From the NCBI RefSeq assembly GCF_001422365.1, contig NZ_LMMT01000036.1, positions 127,823-191,822 on the forward strand: a stretch of 64,000 bases of DNA. The letters are read 5' to 3'. Origin of the DNA: Pseudorhodoferax sp. Leaf265 (GTDB taxonomy: Bacteria > Pseudomonadota > Gammaproteobacteria > Burkholderiales > Burkholderiaceae_C). The position numbers were made by a program, and so were the translations under genes. Below, one piece after another: positions 33,211 to 42,472 of this stretch. The first letter of the stretch is position 1. Each line of letters starts with the position of its first letter. The notes below the pieces were generated by a model. That model worked only from the letters and a program-made list of their open reading frames with translations, was not told the origin of the DNA and did not search any database.

Positions 33211-34128
33211 ATGCCAGTCTACAGCATGACCGGTTACGCAAGCGCCCAGCAAAGTGGCGCCAGTGACCCCGCGGAAACCGACGCCAGGAGTCAGCCGTCG
33301 CGCCGCCTGGGCATCGAGATCCGCGCCGTCAACAGCCGCTTCCTCGACCTCGCCTTCCGCCTGCCCGACGAGCTGCGCCAGCAGGAGCCCGCGCTGCGCG
33401 AGCTGCTGACGGCCAAGCTCAAGCGCGGCAAGGTCGAATTGCGCGCGTCCATCGACAGCATCGACACCGGCAGCGTGCCCGAACCCACGCCGCGCCTGCT
33501 GCAGCGCTTGAACGGCGTGCAGGACCAGGTGCGCTCCTGGCTGCCGAACGCCACGCCGCTGTCCGTGGCCGAGGTGATCCGGCTGTCGTCGACCGAGCAG
33601 CATGGCGCGGGCGAACTCGACGAGCAGCTGCTGCCGCTGGCCGAGAAGGTCGTCAAGGAATTGCTGGCCGCACGCCAGCGCGAAGGCGCCCGCCTCGCGC
33701 TGATGCTCAACGAGCGGCTGGGCCAGTTGCGGGCTTTGGCTGCACAGGCCCTGCCCCTCGTGCCGCAACTCGTGGAGCAGCAGCGCCAGCGCTTCCTGGA
33801 CCGCTGGAAGGAGGCCATGGCCCTGGCCGACGGCGCCACCCTGCCCGAGGCCGCGCAGGACCGCGCGCTGAGCGAAGCGACGGCCTTCGCGATCCGCATC
33901 GACGTGGCCGAGGAGATCACGCGGCTGGATTCGCACCTGGACGAGATCGAGCGCCTGCTCAAGAAGGGCGGCGAACTCGGCAAGCGGCTCGACTTCCTGA
34001 TCCAGGAACTGCACCGCGAGGCCAACACGCTGGGCTCCAAGTCCGCCGCCTTGGAACTCACGCGCATCTCGGTGGACATGAAGGTGCTGATCGAGCAGAT
34101 GCGCGAGCAGGTGCAGAACATCGAGTAG
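33211..34128 (+). CDS. YicC family endoribonuclease-like protein
   Basis: 305 aa protein of the YicC/YloC family, reported in enterobacteria as an RNase that acts on small RNAs. SMTGYA near the start, E-I-R-A-V-N-S-R-F-L-D (about 36-46) and the C-terminal KRLDFLIQELHREANTLGSKS are diagnostic. The ATG at 33211 (MPVYSMTGYA) is preferred over the internal ATG at 33226 because the family has a few residues before SMTGYA. It is divergent from the kinase gene. Confidence 0.93.
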   Translation: MPVYSMTGYASAQQSGASDPAETDARSQPSRRLGIEIRAVNSRFLDLAFRLPDELRQQEPALRELLTAKLKRGKVELRASIDSIDTGSVPEPTPRLLQRLNGVQDQVRSWLPNATPLSVAEVIRLSSTEQHGAGELDEQLLPLAEKVVKELLAARQREGARLALMLNERLGQLRALAAQALPLVPQLVEQQRQRFLDRWKEAMALADGATLPEAAQDRALSEATAFAIRIDVAEEITRLDSHLDEIERLLKKGGELGKRLDFLIQELHREANTLGSKSAALELTRISVDMKVLIEQMREQVQNIE

Positions 34129-34194
34129 CCCGCCGAGAGCGCACGATTGTTCTGCCCGTGGAAACCATGCATTGCCCGCGGACCCGTTTTTCTT

Positions 34195-34260
34195 TCGAGA
34201 CGCGAATCCGACAATTCAACCCATCGATGAGACGCATGCAAGACGACTCATCGAGACGCG
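34195..34260. repeat. Repeated TCGAGACGCG boxes and inverted repeat upstream of DUF4148 gene
   Basis: TCGAGACGCG occurs exactly at 34195-34204 and 34251-34260, with a third GAGACGC at 34229-34235. CGATGAG (34225-34231) and CTCATCG (34247-34253) form an inverted repeat. The cluster lies 65-130 bases before the ATG at 34325, where a promoter and operator would be expected. No matching regulator is encoded nearby. Confidence 0.35.
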
Positions 34261-34324
34261 GCAGACATGGGGTCTGGCCACGCCGAATGGGAAGTTGCAT
34301 CCGCCATCTCCAAAGGAATCCACC

Positions 34325-34636
34325 ATGAACAAGTTCATCGCATCCGCCCTCGTCGCCGCAGCCGCTTTTGCCGCCGCCCCCAGCTTTGCCGGCGACAACA
34401 TCAGCGGTGAAGTCGGCTACGTGCCGCAGGTGAGTAGCGCCAAGAGCAGCCTGACCCGCGAAGCCGTGCGTGCCGAGTATCTGCAGGCCGAGCGCAACGG
34501 CACGCTGCCCGAGCTGGGCGAAGGCGCCGACACCGGTGCCGTGGCCACCGCCAAGAGCAGCCTGGGCCGCGACGCCGTGCGCGCCGAAGCCGTGTACGCC
34601 GTGCGCCATGGCCAGCAAGTGGGCGGCGAAGTCTGA
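34325..34636 (+). CDS. DUF4148 small secreted protein
   Basis: 103 aa protein with a signal peptide (cleavage after PSFA, about residue 22) and two copies of a short repeat, AKSSLTREAVRAE and AKSSLGRDAVRAE, about 40 residues apart. This is the DUF4148 layout, a family expanded in Burkholderiales and of unknown function. A Shine-Dalgarno AAAGGAA precedes the ATG and a strong terminator follows, so it is a single-gene transcript. Confidence 0.85.
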   Translation: MNKFIASALVAAAAFAAAPSFAGDNISGEVGYVPQVSSAKSSLTREAVRAEYLQAERNGTLPELGEGADTGAVATAKSSLGRDAVRAEAVYAVRHGQQVGGEV

Positions 34637-34660
34637 CCCCACCGGCACGCGCCTCCGGAC

Positions 34661-34687
34661 AAACCGCCTTCGGGCGGTTTTTGCTTT
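34661..34687 (+). terminator. Rho-independent terminator after DUF4148 gene
   Basis: AAACCGCC (34661-34668) pairs with GGCGGTTT (34673-34680) around the stable TTCG tetraloop, followed by a T run. The stem is identical to that at 24759. Confidence 0.85.
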
Positions 34688-34823
34688 TCCGGGCGGCCGA
34701 CTTGTCCCTGGACGCCGTGGGCAAGGTTGTGGACAAGCGCCGCGGAATCTCCCGAAACCCATGCCCGGCGCGGGCTGCGACGCGATGCCCGGAAAACAGG
34801 CAGTCGCGGCCGAGGCGGGCGAC

Positions 34824-35135
34824 TCAGGTGTGCAGCTTGCGGCCCAGCAGCTGTTCCACCTTGGCCGTCTTGGCCTGCAGCCGGCCGGCCGGACCCTCGC
34901 GCCAGTCCACCTTGAGGTGCAGGCCGATGCGCGTGCAGCCGACGGCGCGCAGGTGGTCGAAACACGCCTTCACGACAGCGAAGGTCTCGTCCCACTCGCC
35001 TTCGAGGATGGTGCCCATGGGCGTGAGCTGGTAGGGCACGCCGCTCCTGTCGATGAGGTCGATGATCTGGGCCACGTAGGCGCTCACGCTGTCGCCCTCG
35101 GCGCGGGGGGACATCTGGAATTCGAGCAGGACCAT
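34824..35135 (-). CDS. Thiamine-binding (MTH1187/YkoF, DUF77) family protein
   Basis: 103 aa protein of the MTH1187-like family. The conserved segments SVSAYVAQIIDLIDRSGVPYQLTPMGTILEG and VKACFDHLRAVG are clear. Some members bind thiamine or its pyrimidine part; the role in vivo is unsettled. The ATG at 35135 matches the family start, VLLEFQMSP. It is a single gene; the upstream 35136-35471 stretch is noncoding as far as can be judged. Confidence 0.85.
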   Translation of the reverse strand: MVLLEFQMSPRAEGDSVSAYVAQIIDLIDRSGVPYQLTPMGTILEGEWDETFAVVKACFDHLRAVGCTRIGLHLKVDWREGPAGRLQAKTAKVEQLLGRKLHT

Positions 35136-35471
35136 GCTTGTTCCTTGAAGTTGTTCAGGGGAGGCCCACGCCGTGCGCAGCAAGGTCGTAGCGCCCACCG
35201 CAGAAGGAGCCGTCCACGGGCTGCGCCGATGCCGCCACGCCAAGCCCGGCCAGTGCACAGGCCCGCTCCTGGCCGTGCGCCACAGCAGGATCTGGTTCCA
35301 CAGGCCGGGGTCTTGCGAGGGGCACCAGGCCGCCGCCGGATGCGCGCACCTGCGCAGGCGTGCCGGCCTGCCATGCCGTCCGCGGAGCGGATCGGCGTGG
35401 TGGTGGAGTGCGGCGAACTCCGGCAAAGGCATGCCGCGATGCTAACCAGTGCGCCGCGTGCCTGCCGGCCG
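35136..35471. other. 336-bp intergenic stretch without a recognisable gene
   Basis: Several short reading frames cross this stretch on both strands, but none has a start with a Shine-Dalgarno, a known motif or a plausible composition. It lies between two minus-strand genes and should include the promoter of the thiamine-binding-like gene. A decayed gene or a structured RNA cannot be excluded. No repeat shared with the rest of the window was seen. Confidence 0.5.
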
Positions 35472-37118
35472 TCAGCCCGGCAGCTGGTAGTCCTTGAACT
35501 GCTGGCGCAGCTGCGTCTTGAGCAGCTTGCCCGTCGCCGTGTGCGGCAGGCTGTCGACGAAGACCACGTCGTCCGGCATCCACCACTTGACGATGCGCTG
35601 GCCCAGGTGGTCGAGCACGCTCTGCTTGTCGACCTCAGCGCCGGGACGCTTGACCACCACCAACAGCGGCCGCTCCTGCCACTTGGGGTGCGGCAGGCCG
35701 ATCACGGCGGCCTCGGCCACGCCCGGGTGGCTCATGCAGGCGTTCTCCACGTCGATCGACGAAATCCACTCGCCGCCCGACTTGATCACGTCCTTGGCGC
35801 GGTCCACCAACTGCAGGAAGCCATCCGGGTCGATGGTGGCCACGTCGCCGGTGCTGAAGTAGCCCTCCTCGTCGATCGGCGAGCCGCCCTCGCCCTTGAA
35901 GTAGCCGCTCGCGATCCAGGGGCCGCGCACGCGCAGGTGGCCGAAGGCCTCGCCGTCCCAGGGCTGGACCTGGCCAGCGTCATCGACGATCTTGAGGTCC
36001 ACGCCCCAGACGCCGCGGCCCTGCTTGAGCTTGACCTTGACCAGTTCCTCCGGGTCCATGCCGTCGTGCTTGGGCAGCAGCTTGCTGATCACGCCGATGG
36101 GGCTGGTCTCGGTCATGCCCCAGCCCTGCACCACCTCGGCGCCGAACTGGTTCTCGAAGCGCTCCAGCATGGCCCGCGGCACGGCCGCGCCGCCGATGCC
36201 CACACGCGTGATGCCCAGCTTCTTCGGGTCGATGTCGGGATTCGCGTCCAGGTACTGGAACAGCATGAGCCAGACCGTGGGAACGCCCTGCGAGAAGGTC
36301 ACCTTCTCGTCGCGCATGAGCGTGTAGACGCTCTGCCCGTCCAGGTGCGGGCCGGGCAGCACGAGCCGGCAGCCGACCATCGCAGCGGCGTACGGCGTGC
36401 CCCAGGCGTTGGCGTGGAACATCGGCACGATCAGCATCACGGTCTCGCGCGAACTCACGCCGAAGGTGTCGGGCGCCAGCTCCATCAGCGTGTGCAGCAT
36501 GGTCGAGCGGTGCGAGTACAGCACGCCCTTGGGGTTGCCCGTGGTGCCCGAGGTGTAGCACAGCGAGGAGGCCGTGCGCTCGTCGAACTCGGGCCAAGTG
36601 AAGGCATCGCTCTGGCCGCCGATCAGGTCGTCCCAGCAGTGCAGGTTGGGCACGTCGATCTTGGGCATGGCCTCGCGTGTGCACATGCAGACGAAGGCCT
36701 TGACCGTCTTGAACTTCGGCGCGAGCTTCTCGACCAGCGGCGCGAAGCTGGTGTCGAAGAACATCACCTGGTCTTCGGCATGGTTCACGATGTATTCGAT
36801 CTGCTCGGGGAACAGCCGCGGATTGACCGTGTGCAGCACCGCGCCCGAGCCCGACACGCCGAAGTACAGCGCCAGGTGGCGGTAGCTGTTCCAGGCCAGC
36901 GTGCCGACGCGGTCGCCCGTGCCGATGCCCAGCGTCTTCAAGGCATTGGCCACCTTGCAGGCCTCGCTGCGGATGCCGGCCCAGTCGGTGCGGTGCATGC
37001 CGCCCTCGGGCAGGCGCGAGACGATCTCGGCCTTGGGGTGGAAGCGTGCCGCATGCTCGATCAGCGACGAGATCAGCAACGGGCGGTCCTGCATGAGGCC
37101 GAACAAGGGGGATGCCAT
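35472..37118 (-). CDS. Fatty-acyl/3-(methylthio)propionyl-type CoA ligase
   Basis: 548 aa adenylate-forming ligase that activates a carboxylic acid to its CoA ester. The P-loop [11 protein letters not shown] is at 188-198; [20 protein letters not shown] and the C-terminal catalytic Lys531 (TATGKLLK) follow. The start MASPLFG at 37118 has an AGAGGA Shine-Dalgarno; an upstream ATG at 37139 is possible. The sequence type is that of medium/long-chain and DmdB-like ligases. It is downstream of a LivK-type receptor gene on the same strand, with an ATCGTC-type inverted repeat in the 125-bp gap, which hints at uptake and activation of an organic acid. Confidence 0.92.
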   Translation of the reverse strand: MASPLFGLMQDRPLLISSLIEHAARFHPKAEIVSRLPEGGMHRTDWAGIRSEACKVANALKTLGIGTGDRVGTLAWNSYRHLALYFGVSGSGAVLHTVNPRLFPEQIEYIVNHAEDQVMFFDTSFAPLVEKLAPKFKTVKAFVCMCTREAMPKIDVPNLHCWDDLIGGQSDAFTWPEFDERTASSLCYTSGTTGNPKGVLYSHRSTMLHTLMELAPDTFGVSSRETVMLIVPMFHANAWGTPYAAAMVGCRLVLPGPHLDGQSVYTLMRDEKVTFSQGVPTVWLMLFQYLDANPDIDPKKLGITRVGIGGAAVPRAMLERFENQFGAEVVQGWGMTETSPIGVISKLLPKHDGMDPEELVKVKLKQGRGVWGVDLKIVDDAGQVQPWDGEAFGHLRVRGPWIASGYFKGEGGSPIDEEGYFSTGDVATIDPDGFLQLVDRAKDVIKSGGEWISSIDVENACMSHPGVAEAAVIGLPHPKWQERPLLVVVKRPGAEVDKQSVLDHLGQRIVKWWMPDDVVFVDSLPHTATGKLLKTQLRQQFKDYQLPG

Positions 37119-37209
37119 GGCGTGTGTGTCCTCTTTCATCTCGAATGCCGTGCCGGCCGGCGGGCCTGGCGGTGCGCCGGCATGCTAGGCGGCGGCGCCA
37201 CTGGCGGCG

Positions 37210-37225
37210 TCGTCGGAACGGACGA
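37210..37225. promoter_or_regulatory. Inverted repeat TCGTC-GGAACG-GACGA, site 1
   Basis: 5-bp arms around the spacer GGAACG, located about 90 bases upstream of the acyl-CoA ligase start. The same sequence with 6-bp arms stands upstream of the LivK-type and CoA-transferase genes (38553-38570), and a variant is at 49891 before another acyl-CoA ligase. Probable operator of an unidentified regulator. Confidence 0.5.
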
Positions 37226-37243
37226 TTGCGCCGCCGTGCTGCC

Positions 37244-38464
37244 TCAACGCCCCAGCACCGGACCCATGGGCACGTACTTGGTGCCGTCGAACTGCTGCGG
37301 CTGCATGCGCTCGATCGGGTAGAAGTCGTCCTGCGCGGTCTTCAGGTCGATGCCCGGATACAGCATGGGCAAATTCAGCTGCAGGTTGGCCGCGATCTTC
37401 ATGATGTTCTCGCGCGTGAGGTTGTCGCCGGCCTTGCGCAGCACCGCCTCCAGCGTCTGGGCCGAGGAATAGCCCAGCACGTTGAGCGAGTCGTTCGGGT
37501 CGCCGCCCGGGTAGTACTTGGCCATCACGGCCAGGTAGTCCTGCACTTCCTTGGTGTCCTTGTAGTCCGTGGGGTCGCGCAGGTAGGCGGCCGAGATCAC
37601 GCCCTTGGCGTTCTCGAAACCGGCCGGCTTGAACACCGAGGTCACCGACTGCGAGACGCTGGCCAGGTAGTGCGTGGGCTTCCAGCCGATCTCGGCCACC
37701 TTGCGGATGGCCTGGGCCGCGAACTTGGGCGTGGTGATCGAGAAGAACACGTCGGCGCCCGAGCCCTTGAGCGCCACGAGCTGGCTGTCCACGGTCGGAT
37801 CGGTCACCTCGTAGGTCTGCTGGGAGACGACCATCGTCTTGGCCTTGTCGCCCAGGCCGTCGAGGAAGCCCTTCAGGTAGTCCTTCCCGAAGTCGTCGTT
37901 CTGCATCAGGATGCCGATCTTGGCGTCGGGCTTGTTCTTCAAAATGTGCTGGGCGTAGATCTGGCCCTCAGCCTGGTAGGTCGGCTGCCAGCCCATGGTC
38001 CAGGGGAAGGCCTTGGGATCGCCGAAGCGCGTGGCGCCCGTGGCCACGAACAACTGCGGCACCTTCTTGGCGTTCATGTAGCGCTGGATCGCCATGTTGT
38101 GGGCCGTGCCCAGGGTGCCGAACAACAGCAGCACCTCGTCCTGCTCGACCAGCTTGCGCGCCTGCTCCACGGTGCGCGAAGGCGTGTAGGCGTCGTCCAG
38201 CGACAGGAAGTTGATCTTGCGCCCGTTGATGCCCCCCTCGGCGTTGAGCTTGGAGAAGTAGGCGTTGACGGCCTTGCCGATGGTGCCGTAGGCCGAGACC
38301 GGGCCGCTGTAGGGAACCAGGTGGCCGATCTTGATCTCGGTGTCGGTGGCGCCCGTGTCGTACTTCTTCTGTGCCTGGGCCGTGCCGGCCAATGCCACGC
38401 CCATCGCCAAGGCCACGCCGGCTTTGAGGAAACGGCGCAGCGGCCGCGAAACACCATGGTTCAT
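37244..38464 (-). CDS. ABC transporter substrate-binding protein, LivK type
   Basis: 406 aa periplasmic receptor with a Sec-type signal peptide (cleavage after A-Q-A, about 32) and the leucine-isoleucine-valine-binding (Peripla_BP_6) fold: TEIKIGHLVPYSGPVSAYG, LNAEGGINGRKI, NDDFGKDYLKGF, YEVTDPTVDSQLVAL. Related receptors often serve aromatic or aliphatic acids rather than amino acids. It is a paralogue of the protein at 59007 (shared Q-K-K-Y-D start and QRYMNAKKVPQLFV). No permease or ATPase is adjacent. GGGAGA precedes the ATG. Confidence 0.92.
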   Translation of the reverse strand: MNHGVSRPLRRFLKAGVALAMGVALAGTAQAQKKYDTGATDTEIKIGHLVPYSGPVSAYGTIGKAVNAYFSKLNAEGGINGRKINFLSLDDAYTPSRTVEQARKLVEQDEVLLLFGTLGTAHNMAIQRYMNAKKVPQLFVATGATRFGDPKAFPWTMGWQPTYQAEGQIYAQHILKNKPDAKIGILMQNDDFGKDYLKGFLDGLGDKAKTMVVSQQTYEVTDPTVDSQLVALKGSGADVFFSITTPKFAAQAIRKVAEIGWKPTHYLASVSQSVTSVFKPAGFENAKGVISAAYLRDPTDYKDTKEVQDYLAVMAKYYPGGDPNDSLNVLGYSSAQTLEAVLRKAGDNLTRENIMKIAANLQLNLPMLYPGIDLKTAQDDFYPIERMQPQQFDGTKYVPMGPVLGR

Positions 38465-38552
38465 CTTCGAAATCTCCCGCTGTTCTGAGGGTGTTCCGGG
38501 CGGGCTGCCCAGGGAATCGGCCGCATCGTAGGCAGGCCCCTCAGGGGGGCAC

Positions 38553-38570
38553 ATCGTCGGAACGGACGAT
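38553..38570. promoter_or_regulatory. Perfect inverted repeat ATCGTC-GGAACG-GACGAT, site 2
   Basis: 6-bp perfect arms with the same GGAACG spacer as site 1, in the 201-bp divergent promoter region between the LivK-type gene and the CoA-transferase gene. It could control both directions. Confidence 0.6.
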
Positions 38571-38665
38571 TGAATGCACCAGCGGGTTGTCCCTAGGATG
38601 CACCCGCGACAGGGACTCTTCAGCGCTGCGGCGATGATCCCCGCAACACTGTTTCGAGGAGACCC

Positions 38666-39853
38666 ATGTCCGCTTCCCCCCGCATGCTCGAAGGTTTGCG
38701 CGTCGTCGACCTGACGACCGTGATCTTCGGCCCCTACTGCACCCAGATCCTGGCCGACCTGGGCGCCGAAGTGATCAAGGTCGAGCCTGCCGACGGCGAC
38801 CACACCCGCATCATCGGCACGCCGGCGAAGACGCCCGGCATGAGCCCGGTGCACCTGCGCCTGAACCGCGGCAAGCGCTCGGTCGACTGGAACCTGAAGA
38901 GCGAGGACGGCCGCGCCGCCATGCGCGCGCTGCTGAAGACGGCCGACATCTTCGTGCACAACGTGCGCAGCGAGGCGATCGCGCGGGCCGGCCTGTCCTA
39001 CGAGGAGGTCAAGGCCATCAAGCCCGACATCCTGTACGTGCACTGCACCGGCTTCGACCAGCGCGGCCCCTACGCGGGCCTGCAGGCCTACGACGACATC
39101 ATCCAGGCCGCCGCCGGGGTGGCCTCGCTGCCGCCCAAGGTCGATGGCAACCCGGCGCCGCGCTTCGTGCCGATGACCATGGCCGACAAGGTCTCGGGCC
39201 TGCACGCGGCCTACGCCGTGATGGCCGGCGTCATCCACCGCCTGCGCACCGGCGAGGGCCAGCGCATCGAGGTGCCGATGTTCGAATCCATCGCCAGCTT
39301 CAACCTGCTGGAGCACCTGTGCGACGCCACTTTCGTGCCGCCCACGGGGCCCGCGCTGTACCCGCGCCAGATCGACCCGAGCCGCCAGCCCATGGCGACC
39401 CGGGACGGCTGGATCGCGATTGCGCCCTACCTGGACGAGCGCTGGCTGCGCTTCTTCGCCGCGGCCGGCCATCCCGAAGCGCTGGACCGGCCCGAACTGG
39501 CCGACAAGGAACTGCGGCGAAAGAACATGCACCTGATGTACCAGGCCGCCGCCCGCATCCTGCCCGAGCGCAGCACCGCCGAATGGCTGGAGATCCTGCG
39601 CGACGCCAATGTGCCCGCCATGCGCGTGAACGAGGTGCAGGACCTGCCGAACGATCCGCAGCTCATCGCCAGCGGCCTGTTCAGGACGCGCACCCATCCG
39701 ACCGAGGGCGACTACCTGGAGGTGGGCCCGCCGGTCCGCTTCTCTGCCTACGACTGCGCCCCGCGCGCCCATGCGCCGCATGCCGGCGAACACAGCGCCG
39801 AACTGGCGCGCGAACTGGGTGTGGCCCTGCCCGCCCGTGGAGAAAAGAAATGA
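38666..39853 (+). CDS. CaiB/BaiF family CoA-transferase
   Basis: 395 aa class III CoA-transferase that moves CoA between carboxylic acids through a mixed anhydride and aspartyl-CoA. The catalytic Asp174 is in MADKVSGLHAAYAV; the N-terminal VVDLTTVIFGPYCTQILADLGAEVIKVE is typical. GAGGAGA precedes the ATG. The stop overlaps the nitroreductase start (ATGA). It belongs to an operon with the nitroreductase and the Bug receptor, and shares the divergent promoter region with the LivK-type gene. Confidence 0.92.
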   Translation: MSASPRMLEGLRVVDLTTVIFGPYCTQILADLGAEVIKVEPADGDHTRIIGTPAKTPGMSPVHLRLNRGKRSVDWNLKSEDGRAAMRALLKTADIFVHNVRSEAIARAGLSYEEVKAIKPDILYVHCTGFDQRGPYAGLQAYDDIIQAAAGVASLPPKVDGNPAPRFVPMTMADKVSGLHAAYAVMAGVIHRLRTGEGQRIEVPMFESIASFNLLEHLCDATFVPPTGPALYPRQIDPSRQPMATRDGWIAIAPYLDERWLRFFAAAGHPEALDRPELADKELRRKNMHLMYQAAARILPERSTAEWLEILRDANVPAMRVNEVQDLPNDPQLIASGLFRTRTHPTEGDYLEVGPPVRFSAYDCAPRAHAPHAGEHSAELARELGVALPARGEKK

Positions 39854-40521
39854 ATGTGTCCGGAGCCATTGCCAGCCGCCGTTCGGTGCGCGCCTTCCAG
39901 CCCACGCCGGTGCCCGGCGAGGTGATCCGCCGTGTGCTGGAACGCGCCTTGCGCGCACCATCGGGCGGCAACCTGCAGCCCTGGCACCTGCACGCCGTGG
40001 GCGGCGACCGCCTCGACGCGCTCAAGGCCACGATGCGCGAGCGCGTGCTGCAGGCGCCCGGCGGCGAGGCCAAGGAATACAACGTCTACCCCGAGAACCT
40101 GCCCTCGCCGTACCGCGACCGCCGTTTCGCGGTGGGCGAGGCCATGTACGCCAGCCTGGGCATCCCGCGCGACGACAAGCCCGCACGGCTGCGCTGGTTC
40201 GCGCGCAACTTCCAGTTCTTCGACGCACCGCTGGCGCTGTTCTGCACGGTCGACCGGTTGATGGGCCCGCCGCAGTGGTCCGACCTGGGCATGCTGCTGC
40301 AAAGCGTGATGCTGCTGCTGCGCGAGGAAGGCCTGGACAGCTGCGCCCAGGAATGCTGGGCGCTGTACCCCCAGACCATCGGCGACTTCCTGGATCTGCC
40401 CGAGGGCCGCATGCTGTTCTGCGGCATGGCCATCGGCTACGCGGACCGCAGCCATGCGGTGGATGCGCTGGTGACCGCGCGCGCGCCGCTGGCGGAGCTG
40501 GCGAGCTTCCACGGCATCTGA
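39850..40521 (+). CDS. Nitroreductase family protein
   Basis: 223 aa FMN-dependent oxidoreductase. The N-terminal A-I-x-x-R-R-S-V-R-x-F and APSGGNLQPW motifs bind FMN, and a C-terminal GYADRSH segment completes the site. Substrates of the family include nitroaromatics, quinones and enones; here it is coupled to a CoA-transferase, so reduction of an unsaturated acid or aromatic is plausible. Start overlaps the CoA-transferase stop. Confidence 0.9.
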   Translation: MNVSGAIASRRSVRAFQPTPVPGEVIRRVLERALRAPSGGNLQPWHLHAVGGDRLDALKATMRERVLQAPGGEAKEYNVYPENLPSPYRDRRFAVGEAMYASLGIPRDDKPARLRWFARNFQFFDAPLALFCTVDRLMGPPQWSDLGMLLQSVMLLLREEGLDSCAQECWALYPQTIGDFLDLPEGRMLFCGMAIGYADRSHAVDALVTARAPLAELASFHGI

Positions 40522-40554
40522 GTGCGCCGACAACAACAACGAGAGGGAGACCCC

Positions 40555-41523
40555 ATGAACCCAAGCCGCCGCACGCTGCTGGCACTTTCCGCAACCTTGG
40601 CCTGCACTGGCGCGCTGGCCCAGGGCGCCTGGCCCGACAAGCCGATCCGCCTCATCGTGCCGTATGCGGCTGGCGGCGCCACCGACGGCTTCGCCCGCAT
40701 CGTCGCCGAGGGCGTGGGCAAGCGCCTGGGCCAGAGCGTGGTGGTGGACAACCGGCCCGGCGCCAACGGCGGCCTGGGCCTCACGGCCGTGCAGCGCGCG
40801 CCGGCCGACGGCTACACGGTGCTGTTCACGCTGACCTCCATCGTGCAGAACCCGCTGCTCTACGCCAACGTGGGCTACGACCCGTTCAAGGACTTCGCGC
40901 CTGTGTCCGAGGTCGGCCGCCTGCCCATCGTCTTCACGGTCAGCACGAAGCTGGGGGTGGATTCGTTGGCCGGCTTCGTCGAGAAGGCGCGCGCCGCACC
41001 GGGCAAGCTGTCGTATGGCTCGTTCGGCGCGGGATCGAGCGCCCACATGTACATGGAGCTGCTGCAGGATGCCGCCGGCATCCAGCTGCTGCACGTGCCC
41101 TACAAGGGCGAGGCACCGGCCATCACCGATCTCTTGGGCGGCAGCGTGGACGCGGTGTTCGTTTCCGCGCGCGGCGTGTCGCCGCACGTGGCGGCCGGCA
41201 AGGCGAAGTCCATCGCGGTCGTCGGCACGGCACGCGCGCCGCTGGCCACCGATGTGCCGACCTTCCGCGAGCAGGGCTACGCCGCGATGGACCTGGTCGG
41301 CTGGTTCGGCATGTTCGTGCCGGCCGGCACGCCGGCGCCCATCGTGCAGCGCATCTCCGAGGCCGTGGCCGAGGTCGCCCGCGACCCGGCGCAAAAGCCG
41401 CGCATCGAGGCCCTGGGCGTGATCCCGGTCGGCAGCACACCCGCGCAGCTGGCGCAAACCATGCGTGCCGACCAGGCCGTGTGGAGCCGGGTCATCAAGG
41501 AAAAGAACATCCGGCTGGAGTGA
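40555..41523 (+). CDS. Bug/TctC-type tripartite tricarboxylate transporter receptor
   Basis: 322 aa periplasmic binding protein of the Bug family, greatly expanded in Burkholderiales. Leader SRRTLLALS followed by a hydrophobic stretch (cleavage near ALA-Q); WPDKPIRLIVPYAAGGATD (25-43), VVVDNRPGANGG and HVPYKG are the family signatures. These receptors bind carboxylates; many have no dedicated TctA/TctB and none is encoded here. A strong GAGAGGGAGA precedes the ATG. Last gene of the CoA-transferase operon. Confidence 0.93.
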   Translation: MNPSRRTLLALSATLACTGALAQGAWPDKPIRLIVPYAAGGATDGFARIVAEGVGKRLGQSVVVDNRPGANGGLGLTAVQRAPADGYTVLFTLTSIVQNPLLYANVGYDPFKDFAPVSEVGRLPIVFTVSTKLGVDSLAGFVEKARAAPGKLSYGSFGAGSSAHMYMELLQDAAGIQLLHVPYKGEAPAITDLLGGSVDAVFVSARGVSPHVAAGKAKSIAVVGTARAPLATDVPTFREQGYAAMDLVGWFGMFVPAGTPAPIVQRISEAVAEVARDPAQKPRIEALGVIPVGSTPAQLAQTMRADQAVWSRVIKEKNIRLE

Positions 41524-41538
41524 GGCCCGCGTCCAAGC

Positions 41539-42447
41539 TCAGGCGCGGCGCAGGGCCTCGAGGTCGTCCAGCGTCTTGCGGACGATGGCCAGCGTGCGTT
41601 CGCGTTCCTCTCCCACCAGCGGCAGGCGCGGCGGCTTGACGGTCTCGGGATGGCCGGCGATCACGTTCTCGGCCAGCTTGATGTACTGCACCAGCTTGAC
41701 GTGCGTATCGAGGTGGAACAACGCAATCAACGCCTGGTAGAGCTTGCGCGCACCGGCGAAGTCGCCCGCGTTGGCCAGGTCCAACAACCGCACCGACTCC
41801 CTGGGCAGCGCATTGGCCATGCCCGAAACCCAGGCCTGGGCGCCCAGCGCGGCACTCTCGACGATCAGGTCGTCCACGCCGCAGACCACGTTCAGCCGCG
41901 TGCCGAAGCGCGCCAGCAAGTCGGTCACGCGCGTGGTGTCGTAGCTCTCTTCCTTGATCGCCACGATGGTGGGCTCCTCCAGCATTTCCACCAGCAGGTC
42001 GGGCGTGAGGTCCACGCCGTAGCCGCGCGGGTTGTTGTACAGCAGGATCTGCAGCCCGCTTGCCTGCGCCACGCTACGGTAGAAGGCCACGGTCTCGCGC
42101 GCATCCGACTTGTAGGTCAGGCCGGGGAACACCATGAGGCCGTCGACGCCGATCTGCTCGGCCTTCTTCGCGAAGGCGACGGCGCGCTCGGTGCTGGTCT
42201 CGGCCAGACCGGAGATCACCGGCACGCGGCCGGCCACGGTCTCCTTGCCGATGCGCAGCACCGCGAGCTTCTCTTCGGGCGAGAGCGAGGCGTTCTCGCC
42301 CACCATGCCCATCAGCACCACGCCGGCGACGCCGTTGGCGATCAGGCGCTCCAGGCCGGCGCGGATGGCGGCCTCGTCGAGTGAGAAGTCGGGCTTGAGC
42401 TTGGTGGTGACGGCGGGGAAGACGCCTTTCCATTCGATCTTGGTCAT
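41539..42447 (-). CDS. DapA/NAL-family aldolase-like protein
   Basis: 302 aa (beta/alpha)8 class I aldolase or dehydratase of the dihydrodipicolinate synthase family. The Schiff-base Lys165 (VAIKEES) and Tyr137 (LLYNNPRG) are in place, but the usual GTTGE loop reads G-E-N-A-S (50-54), so it is not a biosynthetic DapA. Possible roles are 5-dehydro-4-deoxyglucarate-type dehydration or hydroxyproline-type deamination. It ends the minus-strand operon hydrolase - aspartate dehydrogenase - SDR - cupin - DapA-like, under the LacI-type operators near 45.4-45.8 kb. Confidence 0.9.
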   Translation of the reverse strand: MTKIEWKGVFPAVTTKLKPDFSLDEAAIRAGLERLIANGVAGVVLMGMVGENASLSPEEKLAVLRIGKETVAGRVPVISGLAETSTERAVAFAKKAEQIGVDGLMVFPGLTYKSDARETVAFYRSVAQASGLQILLYNNPRGYGVDLTPDLLVEMLEEPTIVAIKEESYDTTRVTDLLARFGTRLNVVCGVDDLIVESAALGAQAWVSGMANALPRESVRLLDLANAGDFAGARKLYQALIALFHLDTHVKLVQYIKLAENVIAGHPETVKPPRLPLVGEERERTLAIVRKTLDDLEALRRA

Positions 42448-42472
42448 GCATGTGTCCTGTTGGTTGGAGAAA

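Noticed and set aside
35155-35586. Minus-strand reading across the 35136-35471 gap
   Set aside because: It overlaps the end of the acyl-CoA ligase in another frame and has no recognisable domain or Shine-Dalgarno.
38533-38550. CCCCT-CA-GGGG hairpin as a terminator or a fourth repeat copy
   Set aside because: It lacks a T tract, lies in a divergent promoter region, and does not share the flanks of the three-copy repeat.
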